Positions 39,577-47,700 of a stretch of DNA of 64,000 nt are shown here, one piece after another. The notes below the pieces were generated by a model. That model did no database searches. It was not told where the DNA came from and saw only the letters and a program-made list of their open reading frames with translations. The translations under genes and the position numbers were made by a program. The DNA is from Desulfuromonadales bacterium (GTDB taxonomy: Bacteria > Desulfobacterota > Desulfuromonadia > Desulfuromonadales > Geopsychrobacteraceae), in NCBI GenBank assembly GCA_019429255.1, contig JAHYIY010000001.1, forward strand, positions 88,209 to 152,208, written 5' to 3'. Position 1 is the stretch's first letter. Every line of letters starts with the position of its first letter.

Positions 39577-41754
39577 ATGAACTTTCGCACCAAGTTGCTG
39601 CTCCTGCTCCTGACGATCACCCTGCTCCCCCTGGGGCTGAGTTTTCTTGCGCAGCGTAGCCTGGTGACCCACTACGGCAACAAGCTGGCGCAGGAAACTC
39701 ATACCCTGATCAACGACAACGCTGTCAACTTACTGCACATGCTGGTTGATGATTTCGGCCGGATCCTTACCCGTGATCACGCTATGGCACGTTTTGCCCT
39801 GCAAGCACAGGCGCAAGCGGTGCGGCAGGCATTTATCAGCCCGCCGCCCGAGCATAGCGTTCCGGTGTATCTAGCTGGTGATTTTGATCACCCGTTCCGA
39901 CAACCTGTCGACCTGGGACCCTCCCCTCTCCATCTGCGGCGCGATCACGATGGGTCACTGTCGCCGTTGGCGGTTTCCTGGAACCACCAGGTCTTTTATC
40001 TGGTAGCGGACACCGATCTTGTCGAGGTTAACGATCAGCTTCATCGCATGGCCGACATGACTGCGGTTTATCGTTCCTTGCAACAGATCAAACCGGAGCT
40101 GTTTCTATGGCAATACACAGCACTGACCAGCGGGGTTCATTCGAGCTATCCCGGCAAGGGCGGATACCCGGCAGACTATGATCCGCGCCAGCGTCAGTGG
40201 TATCAACAGGCCGTTATCTATGGCGGGACCGTGCAGCAGGTGCTGACCGATGTCACCACCGGCTCGCTGATCCTGACTCTGGCACAACCGGTTTATGACG
40301 GCGCCGGCGAACTTCTCGGGGTCACCGCCCTGGATATTGATTACCACAAACTTTTCACTGACTGGAATATTCCACCAGAATGGCGCGGTGCGGCCAAAAG
40401 CATGATCATGCGCCTCAACCACGACGAATCCGACCCGTCAAGACAACTTGAGATCCTCCTGACCAACCAGGAAAACACCCTATCCCGTCATTGGTCATTG
40501 CCTTTAACTCCGGAGTTTATTGATCTGTCTGACCCACAGCTCGAACCGGTAGCAAGCGATTTGCTGCAAGGGCGCTCTGCCGTGAGAAAGATCGAGTATG
40601 CAGACGAAGAGGTGCTATTTGCCTATGGTGTCCGTACCGGTGATACCCCCTTCCCCCTCGTCATTGTGCCCTTCGAACGGATCATCGCCCCGGCCGCACA
40701 GGCTCAGGAAGCGGTGAACCGCCAGATCACCCTTGGGTTATCCTCCAGTGCCGTCATAACTCTTGTTGCAGTGCTGGCAGCTGTTTTTCTGGCGCTGCGC
40801 CATGCCCGCCGGGTCACCGAACCAATCACCCAGCTGGCTGCTGCCGCCCAACAGCTCACCCAGGGAAAATTTGACGCCCGGGTCGACATTCGTACCAGAG
40901 ATGAATTGCAAAACCTCGGAGAAATTTTCAACGGTCTCAGCTGTCGTCTCGAAGAGCGGGAACAGCTGAAACAGTCATTGGCACTGGCAAAAGAAATTCA
41001 ACAACAGTTACTGCCCCATGAAACGCCGGCAGTCAACAATTTTGAATTAACCGGGGTAAGCCGTTACTGTGACGAAACCGGTGGTGATTATTATGATTTT
41101 ATTCACCTCGGGACAGAGGACAACAGATCCCTCGGAATTGTTGTCGGCGACGTGTCAGGGCACGGCATCGGCGCGGCACTGGTGATGGCAACAGCCCGCG
41201 GCATGCTCCACGCCTTGATCGAACAGCACAAGACAGAGCTACCCGTACTGGTCAGTAAAATCAACCGACAGCTGGCTCAATCCACCGATGATTCGAGCTT
41301 TATGACCCTCTTCCTGGGAACGTTGAATCCTGAACACTGTTCCCTGGACTGGATCTCTGCCGGACAGGCTCCACTTTACCTTTACCGTACAGGGGAGCCT
41401 GAAGGTCACATTGAGGAGATGGAAAGCTCCGGCATACCCCTGGGCATTATTGGAGAGTCGGCTTATGAAATGGAGCCGACCATCAAATTCAATCCGGGGG
41501 ACATCCTGCTGGTCGGTACCGACGGCATCTGGGAAACCCACAACTTCGCCGGGGAGATGTTTGGTACCCGTCGCGTACGGGAGATCCTCCAGCAGTCGGC
41601 CAACCTGTCAACAAAAGAAATTGCTGCTCGTATTTTTTCCGAACTTGACCAGTTTCGCGGCGACCGTACCGTTGACGATGATCTGACGCTGGTACTCATA
41701 AAAGCAATCGCAGCACCAATACCAGCCAAAGCCCTTGATGTGGCGCTGGAATAA
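39577..41754 (+). CDS. Membrane sensor with Cache, HAMP and SpoIIE phosphatase domains
   Basis: 725 residues. TM1 at about 7-27; extracytoplasmic Cache-like sensor to about 380 (YPGKGGYPADYDPRQRQWYQ landmarks, LAQPVYDGAGELLGVTALDID); TM2 at about 388-410; HAMP at about 410-465; coiled linker; PP2C/SpoIIE domain from about 485 with GGDYYDF, GDVSGHGIGAALVMA, GQAPLYLY and LLVGTDGIWE. RsbU-type enzymes dephosphorylate anti-anti-sigma factors. No RsbV/RsbW-like genes are nearby. It sits 27 bases after rdgC and 2 bases before pldA. Confidence 0.85.
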   Translation: MNFRTKLLLLLLTITLLPLGLSFLAQRSLVTHYGNKLAQETHTLINDNAVNLLHMLVDDFGRILTRDHAMARFALQAQAQAVRQAFISPPPEHSVPVYLAGDFDHPFRQPVDLGPSPLHLRRDHDGSLSPLAVSWNHQVFYLVADTDLVEVNDQLHRMADMTAVYRSLQQIKPELFLWQYTALTSGVHSSYPGKGGYPADYDPRQRQWYQQAVIYGGTVQQVLTDVTTGSLILTLAQPVYDGAGELLGVTALDIDYHKLFTDWNIPPEWRGAAKSMIMRLNHDESDPSRQLEILLTNQENTLSRHWSLPLTPEFIDLSDPQLEPVASDLLQGRSAVRKIEYADEEVLFAYGVRTGDTPFPLVIVPFERIIAPAAQAQEAVNRQITLGLSSSAVITLVAVLAAVFLALRHARRVTEPITQLAAAAQQLTQGKFDARVDIRTRDELQNLGEIFNGLSCRLEEREQLKQSLALAKEIQQQLLPHETPAVNNFELTGVSRYCDETGGDYYDFIHLGTEDNRSLGIVVGDVSGHGIGAALVMATARGMLHALIEQHKTELPVLVSKINRQLAQSTDDSSFMTLFLGTLNPEHCSLDWISAGQAPLYLYRTGEPEGHIEEMESSGIPLGIIGESAYEMEPTIKFNPGDILLVGTDGIWETHNFAGEMFGTRRVREILQQSANLSTKEIAARIFSELDQFRGDRTVDDDLTLVLIKAIAAPIPAKALDVALE

Positions 41755-41756
41755 TT

Positions 41757-42998
41757 ATGAAAACGATTTGCCTATTGCGCCCCTCAGCCTGGCTGCACCA
41801 TATCACGCTGTTTGCTCTGACCTACCTGCTGCTAAGCTCACCCCTTGCGGCTCAGGAGGGGCCGGTGCCGCTGCTGCTGTTTCCAGCGCAGGAGATGACG
41901 GCCGGCCAAAGTGCGACTTTTTTCGCCTACTTTCACAATGAATCCAGTGATTCCCTATCCCTGGCATCCCCCTCCTATTTGCAGGTGGAATTGACGACGA
42001 ATAGTGGCGCAACTCGTCAGATTCGCGCCCAGGCGATCCTGGCGTCGCAGCCCGTTGAACTGCTTCCCGGTCAATTTTATCGCCAGGAATATCAGCTGAT
42101 TCTACCTCTGGATTTCTCTGCAACGCTGCAGGTACGTTTGGCTGAACAGGCGGAGGCGAGCATCCTTATCGACGTGACGCCGGCACCTCATCTGGCCATC
42201 GCCAGCGCCCGCAACGACGGCAGTAAACTACCTGAAGTTTCTTATCATTCCCTTAAAGATATCGAATCCCTCTATCAGTCTTACACTGCAGACCTGTTCA
42301 CTTATGAACCCATCTACTTTCTGGTCGGCAGCGATCCGGAAAAAAGCACATTTCAGCTGAGCTTCAAATATCGCCTGCTCAATCGCAGCGGCTCCTTAAG
42401 TCAGAAGTATCCGTGGTTTAGTGGCTTATTCTTTGCTTATACCCAGACGTCCTTCTGGGATCTGTCCTCTGACTCTATCCCTTTTAACGACACCAGCTAT
42501 AAGCCGCAACTGATGTTTCAGACCGAGAATCTAAGTCGCTCTGACGCCATGGCCGGTTTTTTTGTACGTTCCGGCTTAACCCACGAATCAAACGGTCGCG
42601 ATGGCGGCGGATCGCGCAGCACCAATTACTTTTACATCAAACCGATGGGAGTTTTTTACCACCAACCCTCGCGCCTGGGTCTCATGATCAGCCCCAAGTT
42701 TCTTGTTTATGTCAACAATAACAATGATACCAACCCCGACCTGCCCGACTATCGCGGCTATGTTGCACTGGAAACCCGCATCGGCAGGGCTCATAGTTTG
42801 ATGCTCACAACCAACTTGCGCTTTGCCCGCAAAGGCACCTCGGTGCAGACCGACCTGACCTATCCCATCGACCGCCTGCTCGGCAACAACCTCAATGTCT
42901 ATCTGCACCTGCAATACAGCAACAGCCTCGCAGAAAGCCTGATTGACTATCAACAACGCACCGAAACATTCCGCCTGGGACTGTCATTTTTCCGTTAA
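41757..42998 (+). CDS. pldA: Outer membrane phospholipase A with N-terminal extension
   Basis: 413 residues. Signal peptide to about residue 32 (LAAQ). Residues about 35-145 form an extra beta-rich domain absent from E. coli OMPLA. The barrel has YTQTSFWDLSS, FNDTSYKPQL, GLTHESNGRDGGGSRSTNYFY with the catalytic His and Ser in HESNG, and Asn in NY. The C-terminus ends FRLGLSFFR, an outer-membrane barrel end. It hydrolyses phospholipids that reach the outer leaflet. Start is 2 bases after the phosphatase stop. Confidence 0.88.
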   Translation: MKTICLLRPSAWLHHITLFALTYLLLSSPLAAQEGPVPLLLFPAQEMTAGQSATFFAYFHNESSDSLSLASPSYLQVELTTNSGATRQIRAQAILASQPVELLPGQFYRQEYQLILPLDFSATLQVRLAEQAEASILIDVTPAPHLAIASARNDGSKLPEVSYHSLKDIESLYQSYTADLFTYEPIYFLVGSDPEKSTFQLSFKYRLLNRSGSLSQKYPWFSGLFFAYTQTSFWDLSSDSIPFNDTSYKPQLMFQTENLSRSDAMAGFFVRSGLTHESNGRDGGGSRSTNYFYIKPMGVFYHQPSRLGLMISPKFLVYVNNNNDTNPDLPDYRGYVALETRIGRAHSLMLTTNLRFARKGTSVQTDLTYPIDRLLGNNLNVYLHLQYSNSLAESLIDYQQRTETFRLGLSFFR

Positions 42999-43060
42999 GC
43001 CGATATGATCCCTGTAAAAAGTTATCTGGTTAGCTATTTGACTCCAGTAAAGCAGAAAAC

Positions 43061-43216
43061 GTATCTGTTCAGCACCGGATCTTCGGATCCTATGTCAAGG
43101 GACGCGATTGTTTCCCGTTGGATCATCCATGACCGCTTGTTGTCGCCATCCATGGCAACAAACACCCCTGCCACAGGACCCAAAGGCCCTGCACAAGGAT
43201 AGTGGTGAATAGTTAC
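43061..43216 (-). mobile_element. MITE copy C, 156 bp, between pldA and the GS-like gene
   Basis: Ends GTATCTGTTCAG and CTGAATAGTTAC, flanked by a perfect 8-bp direct repeat CAGAAAAC at 43053-43060 and 43217-43224. It belongs to the longer form, with about 12 extra bases near CCCGTTGG compared with copies A and B. The surrounding 340-base gap otherwise holds only the terminator at 43272-43314. Confidence 0.92.
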
Positions 43217-43271
43217 CAGAAAACAGGAGATGGATTCTGCGCCAAAGCGAAGCGAAGTGGATAACCAGAAG

Positions 43272-43314
43272 AAGCTAAAGGGCTTCACCGTTAACGGTGA
43301 AACCCTTTAGCTTT
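43272..43314. terminator. Palindromic terminator between pldA and the GS-like gene
   Basis: AAGCTAAAGGG-TTCACCG and its complement around TTAA form a near-perfect 20-bp stem. The T-run is short (CTTT), so efficiency is uncertain. It sits between two convergent genes. Confidence 0.7.
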
Positions 43315-43338
43315 AGAAACAATCATCCCCGGACCGAA

Positions 43339-44661
43339 TCAGATACTCAAATACTTTCGATGCTCTAAATCGGTAATAGTGGTGCGATGATTTTCCCACT
43401 CCGTCATCTTGATGCGCATATAACTATCGAACAAGTCTTCACCTAGAACCTCAGGCATGAACGTGCTGTTTTCCGCCTCCATCAACGCCGGGAAAAAATC
43501 GCGCGGGATAAAGCGACGATCCAGCACTTTAGGACGCTCCAGCATCGGTTTTTTATAGGCGCTGCCAACATCAGCCGGCCCGGCATCGGCTTTGTTTTTG
43601 ATGCCGTCAAGACCGGCAAAAATCAGCGTAGCAAACTGCAGGTACACGTTGCCGGTGGCATCGGGACAGCGCAACTCCATCCGCGTTGCCTTGGGGCTAG
43701 TGGCGTAAGGAATACGGATCATTGAACTGCGATTGCGTACGCCCCATCCCCGCACAATCGGGGCTTCCTTGTCGAGCACGTAGGCTTTGTAGGAGTTAAA
43801 GGTGGCAGCGAAGATGATGGACGCCTCACGCGCATGGCCGATAACGCCACCGACAAAGTTCATCAACAGCGGGCTTAGGTGATGATCACAGTTCTTATCG
43901 TAGCAGAGGCTGTTACCTTCCAGATCGGTAAACGACAGGTGAATATGAAAGGCGTTCCGGTTGAAACCGGTAAATGGCTTGGACATAAAGGTCGCGTGCA
44001 GCCCATAGTGGGCGGCAACCTCTTTGGTGACAAAATCAAAGAGGATGGTGCGATCGGCGACCGCTAATGGATTCCCTGGCTCAAGATTGATCTCATGCTG
44101 CGATGAGGTGACTTCGTGGTGGGTTTTTTCGTACTTGACGCCACACTTTTCCAGCACATTAACGATTTCCTGCCTGACGACATCACCGATACCCCCCGGG
44201 GAGGAGCCGAAGTAGCCAAGTTTGTCGGTATGAATATCGCTATGGATCTCGTCACCATTGAGCAGGAAAAATTCATGTTCAGGGCCGAGCATGAACTGCA
44301 GCTGAAACTCGCTTACCCCCTTTTCCACCGCTCGCTCCAGGGCATAACGGGGATCGACACTGGAGCGTGAGCCATCCTGATTATAAATCTGCCCGACAAA
44401 AAAACCGATCTTGCGGTCGTCAAAATCAACCAGGCGAAAGCTCTCCGGAACCGGCTTTAAAATCCGATCACTATTATCCACCGTGGCGATACCGGCAATA
44501 GAACTACCGTCAATACCAACCCCCTGTTCAATGATGGCATCAATATCCTGCGGATTAATGGACAGGTTTTTCGACCGGCCATTGAGATCGGTAAAAAATA
44601 TTTTAGTGGTATATGCCTGCTTTAGCTGATCCTTGATCACACTGATGTCTGCGCCGCTCAT
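43339..44661 (-). CDS. Divergent type I glutamine synthetase-like enzyme
   Basis: 440 residues. GS landmarks are VGIDGSSI, LGPEHEFF (metal Glu residues), HHEVTSSQHEINLEPG, FHIHLSF, RGWGVRNRSSMIRIP and RMELRCPD, then LIFAGLDGI. Key departures are RNAFHIH where GSGMHxH is usual (glutamate-site Gly lost), and NVYL where NPYL is usual. The adenylylation Tyr motif of the GSI-beta class is absent. It follows the KamA-like gene by 110 bases on the same strand, so it may ligate ammonia or an amine to a product of that enzyme rather than make ordinary glutamine. Confidence 0.82.
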   Translation of the reverse strand: MSGADISVIKDQLKQAYTTKIFFTDLNGRSKNLSINPQDIDAIIEQGVGIDGSSIAGIATVDNSDRILKPVPESFRLVDFDDRKIGFFVGQIYNQDGSRSSVDPRYALERAVEKGVSEFQLQFMLGPEHEFFLLNGDEIHSDIHTDKLGYFGSSPGGIGDVVRQEIVNVLEKCGVKYEKTHHEVTSSQHEINLEPGNPLAVADRTILFDFVTKEVAAHYGLHATFMSKPFTGFNRNAFHIHLSFTDLEGNSLCYDKNCDHHLSPLLMNFVGGVIGHAREASIIFAATFNSYKAYVLDKEAPIVRGWGVRNRSSMIRIPYATSPKATRMELRCPDATGNVYLQFATLIFAGLDGIKNKADAGPADVGSAYKKPMLERPKVLDRRFIPRDFFPALMEAENSTFMPEVLGEDLFDSYMRIKMTEWENHRTTITDLEHRKYLSI

Positions 44662-44771
44662 TGCTTATTTCTCCTGTGATGAACATATCACCACTGATCC
44701 TGTTGGTTATTCTGCCGGTCATAAAACCGGTTGCCGACATCAAGCCGGCAACCGGTCTAAGAGGATGGTAT

Positions 44772-45848
44772 TTATGCAGGCATATTGGGAATTTTTGTCG
44801 TTTTACCTTGGTAGTTGCGCAGGGTGTACTCTTTATCGTTTTTATCGACTATGTAGTAATCAGGCATCAGAGGAATTTTACCGATATTGGTGGCCAGGAC
44901 GTACATGGGCTGAGCCAGGCCGGTGGTGTGGCCACGTAACGCATCGCGGATCAGCTCGGCACCCTTTTCAACTGGTGTGCGGAAATGATCAATCCCCGGT
45001 GCCGGCTCGCAGTAGAAAACATAATAGGGACGAATGCGGGTACGCAGCAACTTCTGGTGCAGTTCCCGGAAGGTCGGCACATCATCGTTAATCCCTTTAA
45101 GCAGCACCGCCTGGTTTCCTACGTTGATCCCACAGCTGAGCAGTTCGTAAACAGCGCGTTCGGTTTCCTCGGTAATCTCTTTGGGATGGTTACACTGGGT
45201 GTTGATCCATACCGGCACCTTGTGGAAGCCACCGATAGCTTTTTTTAGCCCTTCGGTAATGCGCTGTGGCAACACAATCGGCAAACGTGAGCCGATACGA
45301 ATCATCTCGACATGGGGGATCTCGCGCAGGGCACCCACCAGATAAGCAAGCTTGTCATCGGAGAGCAGCAGTGGATCACCCCCGGTCACCAACACATCGC
45401 GGATCTCCGGATGCTGACGGATCCACGCCAGACCCTCCTCAACATCGAAGCGCAGTTTCAGATCCTGATCGACCACCAGCTCTTTACGAAAACAGTGCCG
45501 GCAATAGATGCCGCACACTTCCGTCACGGTAAAGGCAATGCGATCCTGGTATTGGCGGGCAATACTATCTGGACGCTTCTCATCGGTGGCACGGTTTTCT
45601 TTCCACATCAGATAATTCTTCATGCCGAACTCGTTGACCTGTTCCTTCATGGAAGGGATCACCTGCATACGAATTGGACATTTGGGATCATCTTTATCCA
45701 TCAGGGAGGCAAAATAAGGGGTCGTTCCCCAGCGCGTTTTAAGAGTCGTGATGGCGTGTCGTTCATCGTCGCTCACAGTAATATATTGCTCCAGTTGCTC
45801 CAGAGTTCTTACTTCATTACGAACTTGATCCATCCATGCTTCTGTCAT
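44772..45848 (-). CDS. KamA-family radical SAM aminomutase, altered substrate site
   Basis: 358 residues. Radical-SAM cluster CGIYCRHC, with FRK after it keeping the Arg that binds the substrate carboxylate. VLVTGGDPLLLSDDKL, IRIGSRLPIVLPQRI, HPKEIT and NQAVLLKGIND are typical. The PLP Lys is kept in NIGKIPLMPDYYI. However, the usual DAPGGGGK loop is VLATNIGK, so the Asp equivalent to D330 of clostridial lysine 2,3-aminomutase is Ala, and D293 (in CDLSLG) is Glu (CEPAPG). These two residues hold the lysine side-chain amine, so lysine is probably not the substrate. Confidence 0.85.
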   Translation of the reverse strand: MTEAWMDQVRNEVRTLEQLEQYITVSDDERHAITTLKTRWGTTPYFASLMDKDDPKCPIRMQVIPSMKEQVNEFGMKNYLMWKENRATDEKRPDSIARQYQDRIAFTVTEVCGIYCRHCFRKELVVDQDLKLRFDVEEGLAWIRQHPEIRDVLVTGGDPLLLSDDKLAYLVGALREIPHVEMIRIGSRLPIVLPQRITEGLKKAIGGFHKVPVWINTQCNHPKEITEETERAVYELLSCGINVGNQAVLLKGINDDVPTFRELHQKLLRTRIRPYYVFYCEPAPGIDHFRTPVEKGAELIRDALRGHTTGLAQPMYVLATNIGKIPLMPDYYIVDKNDKEYTLRNYQGKTTKIPNMPA

Positions 45849-45901
45849 TTTTTCAGCCTCCAGGTCACCTCATTGTGACCACTGTTCGGGGTTAATAAAA
45901 C

Positions 45902-46056
45902 GTAACTATTCAGCACTATCCTTGCGCAGGGGCGGGGATCCTGTGGCAAGGGTGTTTGTCGCCATGGACGGCGTCAACAAGCGGTCATGGATGACCCAAC
46001 GGGAAACAATCGCGTCCCTTGACATAGGATCCGAAGATCCGGTGCTGAACAGTTAC
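45902..46056 (+). mobile_element. MITE copy D, 155 bp, between the GntR and KamA-like genes
   Basis: Ends GTAACTATTCAGCAC and GTGCTGAACAGTTAC, the clearest 15-bp terminal inverted repeat of the set (one mismatch). Flanks AATAAAAC (45894-45901) and AGTAGAAC (46057-46064) match at 6 of 8, a decayed target duplication. Long form with the CCCAACGGG insert. Confidence 0.88.
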
Positions 46057-46093
46057 AGTAGAACAACCTTACGCAGTTCCCTACTGTTGTTAT

Positions 46094-46759
46094 TCAAATA
46101 ACCGTGACAGAACTGAGTGCCTGCACCGCAACTATCTTAGTACCGGTCTCTACATAATGATTGCGGACAACCTGTTCAATCCGTGTTTTGTCCTGCGCTT
46201 TGATGCTGGTGACGATAGCACGGTGGCGTTGTTCAATTTCATCAGGCCGATAAAGCATTCCCCAGTGTTTGAAAAACAGAACGTGAAGTTTCATACTCAG
46301 GCGGCTGGAATATTCCAGCAGTTGCTGATTATCACTGCGGGCAACCAGAAAATCATGAAATTCACCGCCGATATCAACAACCTGTTTATGCTCACCATCT
46401 CTGGCTGCCTGCCCCATGACATCCACGTAACGATCAAGGCGTTCCAGATCCTGGCGGGTAAAGTGTTCGCTGGCCGACATCACAGCATACCCCTCAAGAA
46501 CCCCCCTGGTGGTATAGCTGTCGATAATCTGCTTGGGGGTCATCACCGGAAGAAAATTACCGATCTGGGGCTTGTAGTCGATCAGTCCGAGGGTCATTAG
46601 TTCTTTCAATGCCTCACGAATGGGGGCACGACTGATACCCATCTCCAGCGCCAATAAACTCTCCTTGAGACGATCGCCCGGCTTGAGTTGATCAGCAAGG
46701 AGCATCTGATAAATATGATCGATCACCTGATCCTTGTAGGTTTTTTTAACAATCACCAT
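46094..46759 (-). CDS. GntR-family regulator with FCD domain
   Basis: 221 residues from the ATG at 46759, preceded by GGAGGTGTT; the frame is open to 46795. Winged helix at about 1-70 (QVIDHIYQMLLADQLKPGDRL, then ALEMGISRAPIREALKELMTLGLI landmarks). The all-helical FCD domain follows, with metal-site-like His in GEFHDFLV and HRAI. FCD proteins bind small carboxylates or amino acids. Its position upstream of the KamA-like and GS-like genes on the same strand suggests it controls them. Confidence 0.88.
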   Translation of the reverse strand: MVIVKKTYKDQVIDHIYQMLLADQLKPGDRLKESLLALEMGISRAPIREALKELMTLGLIDYKPQIGNFLPVMTPKQIIDSYTTRGVLEGYAVMSASEHFTRQDLERLDRYVDVMGQAARDGEHKQVVDIGGEFHDFLVARSDNQQLLEYSSRLSMKLHVLFFKHWGMLYRPDEIEQRHRAIVTSIKAQDKTRIEQVVRNHYVETGTKIVAVQALSSVTVI

Positions 46760-46775
46760 AACACCTCCGTCGTCG

Positions 46776-46787
46776 AATGTCGACATT
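46776..46787. promoter_or_regulatory. Palindromic operator candidate for the GntR regulator
   Basis: AATGTCGACATT is a perfect 12-bp palindrome 17 bases upstream of the regulator ATG; a half-like TTAATGTCAA follows at 46802-46811. The size and AT-ends resemble GntR-family operators, so autoregulation is likely. Binding is inference. Confidence 0.45.
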
Positions 46788-46824
46788 AGACACATTCCGA
46801 CTTAATGTCAAGTCTTGTATTATT

Positions 46825-46978
46825 GTAACTATTCAGTACTATCCTTGCGCAGGGTCGAGGGTCCTGTGGCAAGGGTGTTTGTCGACTCGGATGGCGACAA
46901 CAAGCGGTCATGGATGACCCAACGGGGAAAAATCGCGTCCCTTGACATAGGATTCCCGATCCGGTGCTGAACAGATAC
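46825..46978 (+). mobile_element. MITE copy E, 154 bp, upstream of the GntR gene
   Basis: Ends GTAACTATTCAG and CTGAACAGATAC with a perfect 8-bp direct repeat GTATTATT at 46817-46824 and 46979-46986. Long form. The central hairpin is partly degraded (GTCGACTCGGATGGCGAC). Same orientation as copy D. Confidence 0.92.
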
Positions 46979-46998
46979 GTATTATTTTAGTTTTGAGA

Positions 46999-47700
46999 TC
47001 ATTCAGGAGAAAATAAGCTGACCAAAGGACCGTAAGGGGGCACGGACGCGTGCTGCAGGTGACCGACAAACTGTTTGCGGGAAATCTCGCAGGCCCCAAA
47101 GCTCAGCAGGTGATCGGTGGTCTGCTGGCAATCGAGCAGTTCGAATTGGCGCTGGCGCAGGTGCTCCATCAGATGACATAAAACAATCTTTGAGGTGTTA
47201 TTTTTGCGACTGAACATCGACTCACCAAAAAAGCAGCGGCCAATACAAACCCCGTAGAGCCCACCAACCAGATTCTCCCCTTCCCAGCATTCCACCGAAT
47301 GGGCAAAACCAAGCTGATGCAAATGCTGATAAGCGTTTTTCATGTCATTGGTAATCCAGGTGCCATGACCACCCGGCCCGGCGCGCAGACGCCGACACCA
47401 GTAGATCACTGCGGCAAAATTTTCGTTGAAACTTAGGCGATAGGGGTGTTTGCGCAGCAGCCGCCGCAAGGAACGAGAGACATGGAATTGGTCGGGAAAA
47501 AGGACGCAGCGCGGATCAGGAGACCACCAGAGGATCGGCTCCCCCGGATTATACCAGGGGAAAACACCCAGACTGTAAGCCAGCAACAGTCGCTCGGGAG
47601 TCAAATCACCACCAATGGCCAGTAATCCTGACTCATGGGCCGTATCCGCAGATGGGAACCAGAGCTCGTGATCAAGCAGTAGCGGCATGAAAGCGGTCAC
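46999..47700 (-). CDS. aat: Leucyl/phenylalanyl-tRNA-protein transferase
   Basis: 233 residues; GTG start overlapping the clpA stop as GTGA, with an ATG four codons in as alternative. Motifs are GLLAIGGDLTPERLLLAYSLGVFPWY, PILWWSPDPRCVL, HGTWIT, AYQHLHQLGFAHSVECW, GGLYGVCIGRCFFGESMFS and CQQTTDHLLSFGA. It adds Leu or Phe to N-terminal Lys/Arg, creating N-degrons that ClpS hands to ClpAP. Directly after clpA and clpS. Confidence 0.96.
   Translation of the reverse strand: MTAFMPLLLDHELWFPSADTAHESGLLAIGGDLTPERLLLAYSLGVFPWYNPGEPILWWSPDPRCVLFPDQFHVSRSLRRLLRKHPYRLSFNENFAAVIYWCRRLRAGPGGHGTWITNDMKNAYQHLHQLGFAHSVECWEGENLVGGLYGVCIGRCFFGESMFSRKNNTSKIVLCHLMEHLRQRQFELLDCQQTTDHLLSFGACEISRKQFVGHLQHASVPPYGPLVSLFSPE

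Noticed and set aside
43339..44661. Calling this gene plain glnA
   Set aside because: The usual GSGMHxH and NPYL motifs are altered and the neighbour is an aminomutase, so the symbol would overstate certainty.
44772..45848. Calling this gene lysine 2,3-aminomutase (kamA/ablA)
   Set aside because: Both lysine-anchoring Asp positions are changed and no ablB is next to it; family membership is safe but lysine specificity is not.
45894..46986. Copies D and E with the GntR gene between them as a composite transposon
   Set aside because: Each copy has its own, different 8-base flanking repeats, so they inserted independently; no transposase is present.
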